64,000 bases of DNA from Paraburkholderia sp. Tr-20389 (GCF_017104565.1 NZ_JAAGPD010000001.1:372001-436000); one strand, 5' to 3'. Positions 36,401 to 49,675 are shown, counted from the first letter of the stretch. Notes: generated by a model from the letters alone, not told the origin. A program made the numbers and translations.

Positions 36401-38935
36401 GTGACGTATCTCTGCTTCGCGCTGTACGTGATGCGCTGGACGAAGCATGTCCGCCGCAGCAGCGAGATGCTGCGGCGCGCATTCGATGCGGCGAACCGCA
36501 CCGGGGACGTTCCGTCCGGCGCCTATACGCGCTGCCATATCGTGACGGACCTGCTGTTCGCCGGTGCGCCGTTGATCGAGGTCGAAAGCGAGGCCGAACA
36601 GGGACTCGCGTTTGCCGGGAAGGCGCGATTCGGGCTCGCCGTCGACAACCTCACCACACAGCTCGCGCTGATCCGCATGCTGCGCGGCGCGACGCTCCAG
36701 TTCGGTTGCTTCGACCACGGCGGGTTCAACGAGCTTCGAATCGAGCAGCATCTGTCCGGCAACCCCGCTCTCGCGACTCCCGCTTGCTGGTACTGGATCC
36801 GGAAGCTGCAAGGGCGCTATCTCGCAGGCGACTACGGCGCCGCCATGGACGCGGCGTCGACTGCGCGACAACTGCTGTGGAGTTCGTCATCGCACCTGGA
36901 AGAGAGCGAATACCATTTTTATGGTGCTCTGGCCCTGGCTGCATATTGCGACCGCGCACCCGCCGGGGAGCGGCAGCACCACCACGACGCCATCGCGGCC
37001 CATCATCGGCAACTGGAGATCTGTGCGAAAAACTGCCCGGAGAATTTCGGCAACCGTGCTGCGCTGGTCGGTGCCGAGTTGGCACGCCTGGAAGGCCGCG
37101 ATGTCGAGGCGATGCGCCTGTACGAAGAGGCCGTCCGCTCGGCGCGCGCGAACGGCTTCGGGCACAACGAAGCGCTCGCCAATGAACTCGCGTCCAGTTT
37201 CTACGCGGACCGCGGTTTCGACCGGATTGCGCGCATGTACCTGCAGGACGCGCGGCGCGGCTACCGGCGTTGGGGTGCCGAAGGCAAAGTGCGGCAACTC
37301 GACGAGCGCTACCCGCATCTGCGGGACGAAGAGCGGGCAGCCGGACCGGGCGGTACGATCGGCGCATCCGTCGAACACCTCGACCTTGCTACCGTCATCA
37401 AGGTGTCGCAGGCGGTTTCGGGAGAGATCGTCCTCGACAAGCTGATCGACATGATCATGCGCACGGCAATCGGACAAGCGGGCGCCGAGCGAGGCTTGCT
37501 GATTCTTCCGGACGCAAGCGGACAACGTATTGCAGCGGAGGCCCGCACGGATGGCGGCGAGCCTCGCGTGCAACTGTGCGATGTACCCGCAAGCGCGACG
37601 GTGATGCCCGAGTCGGTTCTCTACCATGTGCTTCGTACCGGAGAAAGCGTCATTCTCGACGATGCCGTGGGCGAGCCCACGTTCGCGACGGATCCATACA
37701 TCCGTGGATATCGCACCCGTTCGATTCTCTGCTTGCCGCTGGTGAATCAAACCAGGCTCATCGGCGCGCTGTACCTCGAAAACAATCTGATCACGCGTGC
37801 CTTCGCACCTGCGCGGATTGCGGTGCTCCGGCTCCTCGCCTGCCAGGCGGCGACCTCGCTCGAAATAACCCGTCTGTACCGCGACCTGGCGGAACGAGAG
37901 GCGAGGATCCGGCGGCTCGTCGACGCCAATATCATCGGCATCATCGTGTGGAACGCCGAAGGCGACATTCTCGAAGCCAATGACGCATTCCTGCGGATGG
38001 TGGGATACGAGCGCGAGGAACTCGTGTCCGACCGGCTCCGGTGGAAGGATCTGACGCCAGTGGAATGGCGCGAAAGCACCGCCCGGGCGCTGGCGCAGAT
38101 CCGGCAGGACGGGAGCATTCAACCCGCCGAAAAGGAATACGTCAGGAAGGACGGCAGCCGCGTGCCCGTGATGGTCGGCAGGGTCGCGTTCGACTCCAGC
38201 GGCAAGGAAGGCGTCGCTTTCGTGGTCGATCTGACCGAGCGCAAGGAGGCCGAGCACCGCTTGCGCGAATCGTACGAGATGCTGCGGGAACTGAATTCAC
38301 GTCGCGAGACGGCCCGCGAGGAGGAGCGCAAGCATATCGCGCGGGAAATGCATGATGAACTCGGACAACATCTCACCGCACTGCGCCTGCGGGCGTCGGT
38401 GTTGAGCATGCAACTCGGCAACGATCGCCCGGATCTGGCCGGACAGACCCAGGCACTGGTCGCCCTGGTGGACGAAACCATGCAGGTCGTCAGGAGCGTG
38501 ATTACGTCGTTGCGCCCTGCGGCACTGGATGCCGGCATTGCGGCTGCGTTCGAGTGGCTCGCGGCCGAGTTCAACCGCAACGACAGCCGTACCGTTTGCC
38601 GCCTCCACTTGCAGGACGAGAATATCGTCGTGAGCGAGGACTGCGCGATCGTGCTGTTTCGCCTCGTCCAGGAAGCGCTGACCAATGTCGCCCGTCATGC
38701 GGCCGCCAGCCAGGTCCTCATCACGCTGAAGCGGACGCCCGACGCCTGCCTTCTGGAGGTGCGCGACGACGGTCGCGGATTCGATGTTCTGGCGATCAGA
38801 AAGAGATCATTCGGACTGGCGGGCATGGAAGAGCGCGTTCTGATGCTGGGCGGCCAGATCAACGTGATCAGTTCGCCCGGAGCCGGTACGACGATCAAGG
38901 TGAGAATTCCCGACGGCCAGACCATGCCGGCCTAG
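33488..38935 (+). CDS. Giant fusion: Ser/Thr kinase-like, AAA ATPase, GAF, PAS and sensor histidine kinase
   Basis: An 1815-residue signalling protein. The N-terminal protein-kinase-like domain (residues 10-270) has VHKDIKPAHILVN near residue 127 and GTLAYMAPEQTGRMNRSIDS. The usual DFG is GFG (VRLTGFGIAS), so the metal-binding aspartate is missing. Next is an AAA_16/STAND-type ATPase with Walker A SGYSGIGKSAVV (331-338) and acidic ALFLDDLQWLDA, then a long helical repeat region (about 600-1290). A GAF domain (1310-1460) and a PAS domain (1470-1600) follow. The histidine-kinase module is HisKA_3 type with His1622 in REMHDELGQHLTALRL, and the HATPase has VRDDGRGFDV. This architecture is a known bacterial family. 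The HisKA_3 module predicts a NarL/LuxR-type response regulator partner, which is not adjacent. Confidence 0.92.
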   Translation: MNAPYGSDAGSSVQILWEDGERVFCRSRSPDGSDCVLIARTAGEHPLPAVLDRLAHEFALKDQLDDMWAVRPIRLVRENGRIALVLADPGGEPLERLVGVPGEMERVLSHAVGIAAALGKLHQRGLVHKDIKPAHILVNCTDGHVRLTGFGIASPLPRERQLPQPPETIAGTLAYMAPEQTGRMNRSIDSRSDLYAFGVTLYQMLTGTLPFTATDPMEWVHCHVARKPMPPAERIDTIPQAISDLVMKLLAKTPEERYQTAAGVEQDLRRCLAEWQRQHHVNAFPLGEHDTPDRLTIPEKLYGREREVDAMVAAFERVVTSGTPELVLVSGYSGIGKSAVVNELHKVLVPPRGLFASGKFDQYKRDIPYSTLIQAFQGLVRPLLGKRESELALWRDALIRTLGPDARLVTDLIPELKLIIGEQPAVPELDSHQAQRRFQLVFRRFMGVFARREHPLALFLDDLQWLDAATLELIEDLLTRSDLQYLMLIGAYRNNEVDATHPLMRKLDAMRRAGARLDEIALAPLAREHVTQLITEALFCEPERAAPLAHLVHAKTAGNPFFVIQFLHALGDEGLLTFDHDTANWRWDLRHIHDKGYADNVVDLMVAKLKRLSTGTQGALQQLACLGNSASAAMLTQVFGISTQKVRALLRPAVDHELVELRDNAYRFLHDRVQEAAYSMIPEHSRADAHLRIGRLLAAQTPADKREEAIFEIVSQLNRGAALVTSRDEREQLARFNLIAGRRAKASTAYSSALAYLTTGAERLQDDCWEDEHELMFALQLNRAECEFLTGRLALAEERLAMLSHRAATTVEQAHVACLRMDVYLTLDLSGRAVDVCLDHLRQVGIDWSAHPEETDVQREYGNIVARLAGRTIGSLVDLPLMQDPASLSTADVLSKLLRPAWFTDANLASLTICKVISLSLERGNCDASCFAYVMFPRIAGPRFRDYQAGFEFGQLGYELVERRGLKRFEAVTYLCFALYVMRWTKHVRRSSEMLRRAFDAANRTGDVPSGAYTRCHIVTDLLFAGAPLIEVESEAEQGLAFAGKARFGLAVDNLTTQLALIRMLRGATLQFGCFDHGGFNELRIEQHLSGNPALATPACWYWIRKLQGRYLAGDYGAAMDAASTARQLLWSSSSHLEESEYHFYGALALAAYCDRAPAGERQHHHDAIAAHHRQLEICAKNCPENFGNRAALVGAELARLEGRDVEAMRLYEEAVRSARANGFGHNEALANELASSFYADRGFDRIARMYLQDARRGYRRWGAEGKVRQLDERYPHLRDEERAAGPGGTIGASVEHLDLATVIKVSQAVSGEIVLDKLIDMIMRTAIGQAGAERGLLILPDASGQRIAAEARTDGGEPRVQLCDVPASATVMPESVLYHVLRTGESVILDDAVGEPTFATDPYIRGYRTRSILCLPLVNQTRLIGALYLENNLITRAFAPARIAVLRLLACQAATSLEITRLYRDLAEREARIRRLVDANIIGIIVWNAEGDILEANDAFLRMVGYEREELVSDRLRWKDLTPVEWRESTARALAQIRQDGSIQPAEKEYVRKDGSRVPVMVGRVAFDSSGKEGVAFVVDLTERKEAEHRLRESYEMLRELNSRRETAREEERKHIAREMHDELGQHLTALRLRASVLSMQLGNDRPDLAGQTQALVALVDETMQVVRSVITSLRPAALDAGIAAAFEWLAAEFNRNDSRTVCRLHLQDENIVVSEDCAIVLFRLVQEALTNVARHAAASQVLITLKRTPDACLLEVRDDGRGFDVLAIRKRSFGLAGMEERVLMLGGQINVISSPGAGTTIKVRIPDGQTMPA

Positions 38936-38964
38936 CCGATTTGGCACGAGGGCCATGCCGCATT

Positions 38965-39897
38965 TCACAACCGCTCGATCAGGCGTGCGTCGCCATGTTC
39001 GCAATACGCGTGACATGCAGTGCGTGCGGCATTCGCCGCGCCGTGCACGAACAGCGGCGCATCCGCGCGGCGCGACATCGACACCACGATCGACGGCGGC
39101 GACGGCTGCAATGGCAACTCGATCACTTCTCCCCGCGCGATCAGATCGTCGACGAACAGGCGCGGAATCGCCGCGACGCCGAAACCGTCGCGCACCAGCT
39201 GCACGATCACCGAAATGGACGGCGAGCCCGTGATGCGCGTATCGGCGAGCGGCACGCCGTTCGCAAGCGCAAGCTTGCTGACGATGTCTTCGAGCGCGCG
39301 ATGCGGCGCGGTTCCCCGGCCGAACGTCAGAATCGGATGACGCAGCACGCGCTTCGCGAGTCCGCTGCGCGATAGCGGCAGCAGACCCGCGCGGGCGATC
39401 CAGTGAACGGGATAGTTGGCGAGCGCGTCGCACACCACAGACTCCTCATCGCTGCCCTCCACCCGGATGATCAGATCGAGTTCGCCCGCCATCAGCCGGC
39501 GCTGCAGCACCACGCTGACGTCCACCGCGAGTTCCACTTCGAGCTGCGGATAGTCGGCTGCCAGGCGGCGCATGTAGTCGGCCAGCCAGCTATGCACGAC
39601 CGTCTCGATCACACCCAGGCGCAGCTTGCCGCGCATCGTGCCTTCGTTCGACGCGGCCGCCTGCAACTGACGCGTCGCCTCCACGACCGCTTTTGCATAG
39701 CCGAGCAGGTATTCGCCATTTGGCGTGAGCCGGAAGTCGCGGCTCTCGCGATCGACAAGCACCGTTTGCAATTCGTCTTCGAGCGCTTTCAGACGCTGCG
39801 AAATCGCGGCGGGCGTCGCATGCAGCGCGGTCGCCGTCGTACGGAAACTGCGCAGCTTGGCGAGCGTGACGAAGGTTTCGAGAAAGCGAGTGTTCAT
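38965..39897 (-). CDS. LysR family regulator of the D-glutamate cyclase/oxoprolinase cluster
   Basis: A 310-residue LysR-type regulator with an N-terminal winged helix (FRTTATALHATPAAISQRLK, then ALEDELQTVLVDRESRDFRL). A periplasmic-binding-protein-like effector domain begins at RGKLRLGVIETVVHSWL. It is divergent from the DUF1445 gene, and the intergenic region is AT-rich with a small perfect inverted repeat (CGGGAAAACCCG at 39931-39942). LysR proteins usually control the divergently transcribed neighbour, so it probably regulates the cyclase-transporter-oxoprolinase genes. The effector would then be a pathway compound; that part is inference. Confidence 0.9.
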   Translation of the reverse strand: MNTRFLETFVTLAKLRSFRTTATALHATPAAISQRLKALEDELQTVLVDRESRDFRLTPNGEYLLGYAKAVVEATRQLQAAASNEGTMRGKLRLGVIETVVHSWLADYMRRLAADYPQLEVELAVDVSVVLQRRLMAGELDLIIRVEGSDEESVVCDALANYPVHWIARAGLLPLSRSGLAKRVLRHPILTFGRGTAPHRALEDIVSKLALANGVPLADTRITGSPSISVIVQLVRDGFGVAAIPRLFVDDLIARGEVIELPLQPSPPSIVVSMSRRADAPLFVHGAANAARTACHAYCEHGDARLIERL

Positions 39898-40041
39898 GGC
39901 GCGAAGCGCTTCAAAAAAATCGACGTGACTCGGGAAAACCCGTGGTTTCGTTAAGAAATTCTATTCGCCGACTGCAAAGAAAACTAGTTGGCGTCAAATT
40001 TTCTTCTTTTCTATGCTTCGGCTAACGGTACGCAATTCGTG

Positions 40042-40854
40042 ATGCGCACCGAACCAGAACCCTTTCGAAGCACGCCCGACATGACTCCATACGAATTCCG
40101 CCTGGCCGTTCGTCACGGCGACTTTCGCGGCCCGACGGCCGGACATTGCGGCGAGTACGCGCAAGCGAATCTCGCGATCCTGCCCGCCGCGCACGCGCAC
40201 GACTTCCTGCGCTTCTGCCACGCGAATCCGAAGCCGTGCCCGCTGCTGGGTGTCGGCGAACCGGGCGACTTTCGCGTGCCGATGCTCGGCCTCGAGATCG
40301 ACATCCGCACCGACGTGCCCGCCTACAACGTCTATCGCGACGGCGCGCTGAGCGAGCGCACCGATTCGATCGAATCGCTCTGGCGAGACGATTTCGTCGT
40401 GTTCGCCATCGGCTGCTCGTTTTCGTTCGAACACATGCTGGCGCTGGAAGGCATCGGGCTGCGTCACGTCGAGGAAGGCCGCAACGTGCCGATGTACCGC
40501 ACGCATATCCCGAACCGGTCCGCAGGCGTATTCGGCGGCGAACTGGTGGTGTCGATGCGCCCGATGCGCGGCGCCGACGCGATCCGCGCCGTGCAGATCA
40601 CGAGCCGCTTTCCCGGCGTGCACGGCGCGCCCGTTCATATCGGCGACCCTGCCGAACTCGGCATCGCCGATCTCGCGCGCCCCGACTTCGGCGACGCGGT
40701 GACGATCCGCTCAGGCGAACTACCCGTCTACTGGGCTTGCGGCGTGACGCCGCAAACCGCGCTGATGGCGGCGAAGCTGCCGCTCGCGATTGCCCATGCG
40801 CCGGGCCACATGTTGATGACGGATATCGCGAACGCGTCGCTAGCCGTGTTCTGA
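40042..40854 (+). CDS. DUF1445 putative hydro-lyase / D-glutamate cyclase-like protein
   Basis: About 270 residues of the DUF1445 family, whose mammalian members include D-glutamate cyclase (D-glutamate to 5-oxo-D-proline). Family features: [26 protein letters not shown]-like [53 protein letters not shown] and the closing [11 protein letters not shown]. The ATG at 40042 is preferred over an in-frame codon at 39988, because upstream codons fall in the AT-rich promoter region. The family core starts at 40081 (MTPYEF), which is another possible start. The downstream 5-oxoprolinase gene gives a direct metabolic reason for a cyclase here. Many bacterial members are annotated only as hydro-lyases. 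Confidence 0.85.
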   Translation: MRTEPEPFRSTPDMTPYEFRLAVRHGDFRGPTAGHCGEYAQANLAILPAAHAHDFLRFCHANPKPCPLLGVGEPGDFRVPMLGLEIDIRTDVPAYNVYRDGALSERTDSIESLWRDDFVVFAIGCSFSFEHMLALEGIGLRHVEEGRNVPMYRTHIPNRSAGVFGGELVVSMRPMRGADAIRAVQITSRFPGVHGAPVHIGDPAELGIADLARPDFGDAVTIRSGELPVYWACGVTPQTALMAAKLPLAIAHAPGHMLMTDIANASLAVF

Positions 40855-41013
40855 ACGCCGCGGCGCGCGTTGCGCCGCATCGCTGAAGGGCTTCCCGTTC
40901 GTCGAACGAAATCTGGCCGCGCCGACCAGAGGGGCTGTCTCATTTCTTCGAATCACATCAGGCGTTCGGGCGGCGCCACACGTTCCCTACGCGTCTATCA
41001 ACAGGAGCAACAG

Positions 41014-42312
41014 ATGGACAGCAAGACACTCGCGGCAATCGCAGACGAGCCCGCCGAAACGGCCGGTGCGACCCGGCTTTCGTGGTATGCGGAAGCCGGT
41101 CCGCGCGCGCAGCGCGCGTTCTGGAGTTGCAAGGTCGGCTACATGCTCGACGGCATGGATACGCAGATGCTCTCGTTCGTGATCCCGACGCTCGTCGCCA
41201 CATGGGGCATCTCGTTCGCGGATGCGGGCTTCATCGGCACGATGACCCTGCTGTCGTCGGCGCTGGGCGGCTGGATCGCGGGCATCCTGTCGGACCGCAT
41301 CGGCCGCGTGCGCACACTGCAACTCACCGTGCTGTGGTTCGCCGTCTTCACCGGTCTGTGCGGGCTTGCGCAGAACTACGGGCAGTTGCTGGCGGCGCGT
41401 GCATTGATGGGCTTCGGCTTCGGCGGCGAGTGGACGGCGGGCGCCGTGCTGATCGGCGAAGTGATCCGCGCACGTGATCGCGGCAAGGCCGTGGGCCTCG
41501 TGCAGTCGGGATGGGCGCTCGGCTGGGGGCTCGCCGCCCTGCTCTATGCGGTCCTCTTCTCGGCCATGGCGCCGGAACTCGCGTGGCGGGCGCTCTTCCT
41601 GATCGGCCTCGTGCCCGCGCTGCTCGTGCTGGTGATCCGCCGCTATGTGAAGGAGCCCGAGGTTTTCGAACAGGCGAAGGCCACGCAGCGCGACACGCAC
41701 GACAAGCCGCGTTTCACCGATATCTTCGCGCCGAAGCTGCTCTCCACGACGCTGCGCGCCGCGCTGCTCACGACGGGCGCACAAGGCGGCTACTACGCGA
41801 TCACCACGTGGCTGCCCACGTTCCTCAAGACGGAGCGCCATCTCACGGTGATGGGCACGGGCGGCTATCTGGCGATGATCATTGCGGGCTCCTACATCGG
41901 CTATCTGTCGAGCGCATGGCTCACCGACCGTCTTGGCCGCAAGCCGAATTTCATTCTGTTCGCCGTGGGCTCGATGGCTATCGCATTCGCCTACACGTCG
42001 CTGCCGCTCACCAACACGTCGATGCTGTGGCTCGGCTTTCCGCTCGGCTTCTTCGCCTCCGGCATTTTCTCCGGCATGGGCGCGTTTCTCACCGAACTCT
42101 TTCCGACTCGCGTGCGCGGCTCGGGACAAGGCTTCTGCTACAACGTCGGCCGCGCGATCGGCGCGCTCTTTCCCGTGCTGATCGGCTCGTTGTCGAAACA
42201 GTTCGGCCTTGGCACCAGCATCGGCATCTTCGCGGTGGCCGCGTATGGCGTGTTGATCATCGCCGCCCTGACGTTACCCGAAACACGCGGGCGTGAACTC
42301 GAATCCGCCTGA
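41014..42312 (+). CDS. MFS metabolite:proton symporter
   Basis: A 432-residue major-facilitator transporter with 12 predicted helices, of the sugar-acid/aromatic-acid/metabolite symporter type. The motif-A region after helix 2 reads [15 protein letters not shown] and its repeat in the second half reads [15 protein letters not shown]. The segment [19 protein letters not shown] is typical of sialic-acid/4-hydroxybenzoate-type symporters. The ATG at 41014 has AGGAG about 8 bases upstream; upstream in-frame codons are not protein-like. It lies between the cyclase-like gene and the oxoprolinase, so import of D-glutamate, 5-oxoproline or a related compound is plausible but not shown. Confidence 0.9.
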   Translation: MDSKTLAAIADEPAETAGATRLSWYAEAGPRAQRAFWSCKVGYMLDGMDTQMLSFVIPTLVATWGISFADAGFIGTMTLLSSALGGWIAGILSDRIGRVRTLQLTVLWFAVFTGLCGLAQNYGQLLAARALMGFGFGGEWTAGAVLIGEVIRARDRGKAVGLVQSGWALGWGLAALLYAVLFSAMAPELAWRALFLIGLVPALLVLVIRRYVKEPEVFEQAKATQRDTHDKPRFTDIFAPKLLSTTLRAALLTTGAQGGYYAITTWLPTFLKTERHLTVMGTGGYLAMIIAGSYIGYLSSAWLTDRLGRKPNFILFAVGSMAIAFAYTSLPLTNTSMLWLGFPLGFFASGIFSGMGAFLTELFPTRVRGSGQGFCYNVGRAIGALFPVLIGSLSKQFGLGTSIGIFAVAAYGVLIIAALTLPETRGRELESA

Positions 42313-42380
42313 ATGCCGCGCCTGATCGTACGCGCATCCGATCAACCGAATCCGTATCACGACCTCATCGACATCGCACC

Positions 42381-46013
<3,633 letters not shown>

Positions 46014-46563
46014 GCTGGTTTGCGGCATCGACACTTGCCGACTGCCTGCCGATGATCGAGTCGCGGCAGGCGCGTCGGCAATCCCGCGTCTTCACACCCT
46101 TTCAATTCTGGAAGCGCAACTGCGTCAGTGCAAATCTGACCGCGACGGGTTGCGTCTTGCAATCGCCCGATGTGCTGCCGGACTGCCGGGGAACGCGTCG
46201 GGCGGATGTCCAATCCGGCCATGTACCCCGCTGCCCAAGGCGGGTGTTGGTATTCCTGCCGGGCGCTCATGACTCGACGGCCTTCCGCTGCCCGCCTTAC
46301 ACTCTGTACAAGCCGGGCGTGGTTATTGCTGATCTCCTATCCCGGCATGCGGAACGATACCGGCTCGCCTCAAGCGTCACATCCGCGTGAGAACCCGGGG
46401 CGCCATGCTGGCTGTTCTCCTCTTGCATCGCATTCAGGCCGCACGTTGAGCGACAATTGATGGGGAATGAATTCGCCGCCGGCTGCGAAAGATTGTCGAG
46501 TTCGTCTGGCGCCCGCCGGACGCATCCAGAAATTTGCCGGGGAAACCGGAAAGAAGACAGCAT
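46014..46563. other. Intergenic stretch without a recognised gene
   Basis: About 550 bases between the oxoprolinase and a histidine-kinase gene. Several overlapping frames exist on both strands, but none has a family pattern; they look like by-products of high GC. The kinase promoter should lie at the right end. Confidence 0.4.
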
Positions 46564-48288
46564 ATGCTCGAGGCGGTCAGCGACCATGGATGCGTGGGAT
46601 GGAGCGGCGAAATGGCTCAGCGAATTCGCGAATTCGACTGGTCAGCGACGTCGCTGGGACCCATCGCCCAGTGGTCGAGCAGTCTGCGAGCGGCCGTTCA
46701 GATGTTGCTCGCCTCCCCCGTGCCTCTCGTCATGCTTTGGGACCGTGCTGGTTACATGGTCTACAACGATGCATACGCGATATTCGCGGGCGGTCGCCAT
46801 CCGGTTCTGCTCGGCGCGCCGGTAGAAGAAGGTTGGCCGGAAGTTGCGGCGTTCAATCGCAACGTAGTCGACACCTGTCTGGCGGGTGGCACCCTGTCGT
46901 ACCGGGACAAGGAACTCGTCCTTTACCGCAAGGGCGTCGCCGAAGACGTCTGGATGGACCTCTATTACAGTCCGGTGGTAGAAGACGACGGCGCGCCCGC
47001 GGGCGTTATCGCCGTTGTCATTGAAACCACAGAGCGTGTCATCGCCGAACGACGGCAACGGGAAGCCGAGTCGGCGCTGCTTCAGCTGACGCGCAACCTC
47101 GAAGAGAGAGTGGCCGACGCGGTGGCTGTTCGGGTGGAACTCGAAGAGCAACTGCGGCAAGCCCAGAAGATGGAAGCCATCGGTGCTCTGACGGGCGGCA
47201 TTGCACACGACTTCAACAATGTGCTGCAAGTCGTCTCCGGCAATCTCCAGGTGCTTGCGATACAGGAACGGGGAAACTCGAATGTGCAAAAGCGTGTGGC
47301 GGCTGCCGCAACGGCCGTCGAACGCGGCGGGAAGCTCTCGTCGCAGTTGCTTTCATTCGCCCGACGCCAGCCGCTCTCGCCCACGGTGATCAATATCGGA
47401 CGCATTTTCGAGGGTCTTGCCGATCTGCTGCAGCGGGCTTTGGGAGAGACTGTTTCCGTGCATATGTCGTTGCCGCCCAATCCCTGGTTGATTCAGGCTG
47501 ATCGGAACCAGCTGGAGAATGCGATGCTCAACCTGCTCATCAACGCGCGTGATGCGCTCGATGGAGAGGGGCGAATCAGCGTCATCGCAGAGAACGTCGT
47601 CGTGGGCAAGAACGAAGCAACGCGGTCCGACATCTCTCCCGGAGAGTATCTACGCCTGACGGTGCAGGATGAGGGCCGGGGGATGTCGGCTGAAGTACTC
47701 GCGCGGGCGTGTGAGCCCTTCTTCACGACCAAGGAGGACGGCCGCGGGACCGGCCTGGGTTTGAGCATGGTCTTCGGCTTTGTCCGGCAAAGCGGCGGCC
47801 ACCTTTCCATCGAGAGCAAGGTCGGTCACGGCACGTCGGTTCAGATGTATTTCCCCCGAACCGCCGTGGCGGAAACGGTCGCCGACGTACGCGACGCTGC
47901 CGCGCACGTCGGCCGCAATGAAACGGTTCTGGTCGTCGAGGACGATGCCGGCGTACGTGCAACCTCCGCCGAACTGTTGCGCGAACTCGGCTACAAGGTC
48001 ATTGAAGCTGTTAACGGGGACGCGGCGTTGGCGCTATTGAAAAACGGCGTCGGTGTCGACCTGGTGTTCACGGATGTTGTCATGCCTGGAACGGTCAAGA
48101 GCGCGGACCTCGCCGCCTGGGCGAAAAGCCGCGCGCCGGCGATTCCCGTGCTTTTTACGTCCGGGCACACGCGCGACATGATCTCGAAAAATAACATCCT
48201 CGCACCCGACGTCAAGCTGCTGCAGAAACCCTATCGCCCCGAGACGCTTGCCCAGATGGTCCGCGACCTCCTTTCCAAGTCCGTATAG
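46564..48288 (+). CDS. PAS hybrid histidine kinase with receiver domain
   Basis: A 574-residue cytoplasmic hybrid kinase. The PAS-like N-terminus (about 15-165) contains FDWSATSLGPIAQWSSSLRA, a stretch typical of this kinase type. A coiled coil follows (165-200), then HisKA with His215 in TGGIAHDFNNVLQVVSG. The HATPase has the N box (QLENAMLNLLINARDAL), G1 (DEGRGMS) and G2 (GRGTGLGLSMVFGFV). The C-terminal receiver has Asp504 in LVFTDVVMPG and the conserved Lys in LLQKPYRPETLAQMV. The ATG at 46564 is chosen because GAAAGAAG lies upstream; a TTG at 46534 is an alternative. No cognate regulator is adjacent. Confidence 0.9.
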   Translation: MLEAVSDHGCVGWSGEMAQRIREFDWSATSLGPIAQWSSSLRAAVQMLLASPVPLVMLWDRAGYMVYNDAYAIFAGGRHPVLLGAPVEEGWPEVAAFNRNVVDTCLAGGTLSYRDKELVLYRKGVAEDVWMDLYYSPVVEDDGAPAGVIAVVIETTERVIAERRQREAESALLQLTRNLEERVADAVAVRVELEEQLRQAQKMEAIGALTGGIAHDFNNVLQVVSGNLQVLAIQERGNSNVQKRVAAAATAVERGGKLSSQLLSFARRQPLSPTVINIGRIFEGLADLLQRALGETVSVHMSLPPNPWLIQADRNQLENAMLNLLINARDALDGEGRISVIAENVVVGKNEATRSDISPGEYLRLTVQDEGRGMSAEVLARACEPFFTTKEDGRGTGLGLSMVFGFVRQSGGHLSIESKVGHGTSVQMYFPRTAVAETVADVRDAAAHVGRNETVLVVEDDAGVRATSAELLRELGYKVIEAVNGDAALALLKNGVGVDLVFTDVVMPGTVKSADLAAWAKSRAPAIPVLFTSGHTRDMISKNNILAPDVKLLQKPYRPETLAQMVRDLLSKSV

Positions 48289-48387
48289 GACTGCAATTCG
48301 CGCGTCGCATGGTCTCGGCATCGGAATCCTGTCTGCGCAGGGTTGGTGCTTATATAGCAAATGTTGCATCGCGCGCACTTCGGAACA

Positions 48388-49083
48388 TCAATGATCGTTC
48401 GCGGGCTTCAGGCGTTTGTAGCGATAAACCGTCTTTTCGGTGCCAGCCCCCATAGGGAGCCATAGCAGCGTCATGTGATAGCTCATATGGGTCCACGTGG
48501 TGAGCAGAATGTCGCCGTTGCTATCGAGCCTCACCGAACGGCCGGAAAAGAAGTAGTTCGGGCCGTACTCGCTCCGTGACGATTGCTCCGGCGTGACCCA
48601 ACTGATGACGCCTGCCTCGCACGATACCTTGACGACATCGCTGAATCTCGTGCGAAAGCTACCCGCCTCCGAGGTGCCATAGTATGTCGTGACCATGTAG
48701 TTGCCGTCGGCATTCTTTCGAAAATCTGCGGTATCGGGCGCGATGCGACGGCCGTTCGCTTCCCTTCTGTAGCCTGCGCGTATCGCTTCGGCTGCTTCAG
48801 GGTTCTCCACCTGGAATATTTCGTCCGTGAACGGCAATACGCCGCCTGGCCCATAGCCTTCAACGATCTGTCGTACCCGGCCTTCATAAAGACCGCTCAC
48901 GTCAGGACATTCGGGGGATAGCACGGCCTTTGCGTTGTTGGCTGTGTAATCAGCCGATTTGGGCGCCGATGTGCATCCACTAGCCAGCGCAACCATTGAA
49001 ACTATCGCAGCAGCGTATATGCGAGGAGCGCGGAAAGCGTCGCGCGGTCTTGAGGATACGTGGTCATGATTCAATGTCGACAT
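48388..49083 (-). CDS. Hypothetical lipoprotein
   Basis: A 231-residue lipoprotein. The ATG at 49083 gives a signal region with lipobox (IVSMVALASGC, lipidated Cys about residue 36). The mature protein begins TSAPKSADYTANN, contains CPDVSGLYEGRVRQI and ends WLPMGAGTEKTVYRYKRL. I do not recognise a family; the beta-strand-rich pattern suggests a small calycin- or lipocalin-like barrel, which is a guess. The start overlaps the 3' end of the Rap1a-like gene by 13 bases, so both are translated from one transcript. Confidence 0.8.
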   Translation of the reverse strand: MSTLNHDHVSSRPRDAFRAPRIYAAAIVSMVALASGCTSAPKSADYTANNAKAVLSPECPDVSGLYEGRVRQIVEGYGPGGVLPFTDEIFQVENPEAAEAIRAGYRREANGRRIAPDTADFRKNADGNYMVTTYYGTSEAGSFRTRFSDVVKVSCEAGVISWVTPEQSSRSEYGPNYFFSGRSVRLDSNGDILLTTWTHMSYHMTLLWLPMGAGTEKTVYRYKRLKPANDH

Positions 49084-49409
49084 AGCGGAGAGGTAAGTGC
49101 ACGATTGATCAGAAGCTGTGCGCCATCGGACCATTCGTCGGGGTTGTTGATCATATATGCGCGCACAGCTTGCAGTTCGTCTGCTGTTGTATGAAGCCCC
49201 GCCTCGTCGCACACGAGCCCCAGCGTGCGGCCATACTCCGCGCTTCCATGTACATATCCCGTGACATAGGTGGCGAGTTCTGTGGCAGGTGGGCCGCCTT
49301 CGACAAGCGCCTGATCAACACCCCGCTTCAGGTCATCAACTGACAGCGCGAAGCAACGTTGCGTCGCGACCAGAGAGACCAGAAGAGCAATCGTTATTCT
49401 TCTCTGCAT
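49071..49409 (-). CDS. Rap1a/Tai-like exported small protein
   Basis: A 112-residue protein with an N-terminal signal peptide (MQRRITIALLVSLVATQRCF, cleavage probably after FA). The mature part has the pattern of Rap1a/Tai immunity proteins: a central YVTGYVHGSAEYGRTLGLVC, then an ELQAVRAYMINNPDEWSD segment, and an end with a late cysteine (RALTSPLC). Rap1a/Tai proteins sit in the periplasm and neutralise peptidoglycan-amidase toxins of type VI secretion. No such toxin gene is in the window, so the assignment is by pattern only. The start at 49409 is chosen for the signal peptide; it overlaps the next lipoprotein gene. Confidence 0.6.
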   Translation of the reverse strand: MQRRITIALLVSLVATQRCFALSVDDLKRGVDQALVEGGPPATELATYVTGYVHGSAEYGRTLGLVCDEAGLHTTADELQAVRAYMINNPDEWSDGAQLLINRALTSPLCRH

Positions 49410-49456
49410 TTCTGAAATCCACGCCGGATTCAATGCCGCTTTCCTGCTTTCCTGTT

Positions 49457-49675
49457 CTATGAATGAACGCACTTGGCGAACGCCAGTAACGCCGAGACGA
49501 CTGCGAAAGAGAAGCAAGCTTTCCAGTTGCCGATGATCAGCGGCATCTTGGCCCGTTCATCGGGCGTCATGCCTCGCGCTCGCACGCCAAAGTAGACGAA
49601 CGCAATGGATATGATCACAGACACAGCAATGTCGTACATAGAGCCGAAAACCTGGCTTCCGTAAGTTTGTGGCAT
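49457..49675 (-). CDS. Small membrane protein, two helices
   Basis: A 72-residue protein with two predicted membrane helices (IAVSVIISIAFVYFGVRARG and a second in CFSFAVVSALLAFAKC) and a short polar loop between them (MTPDERAKMPLIIGNW). I do not recognise the family. It lies between the larger membrane protein and the Rap1a-like gene on the same strand, with gaps of 36 and 47 bases, which fits one operon. Confidence 0.65.
   Translation of the reverse strand: MPQTYGSQVFGSMYDIAVSVIISIAFVYFGVRARGMTPDERAKMPLIIGNWKACFSFAVVSALLAFAKCVHS

Noticed and set aside
46014-46533. Overlapping frames of 140-230 codons after the oxoprolinase gene
   Set aside because: They lack start signals and domain patterns and overlap each other on both strands.
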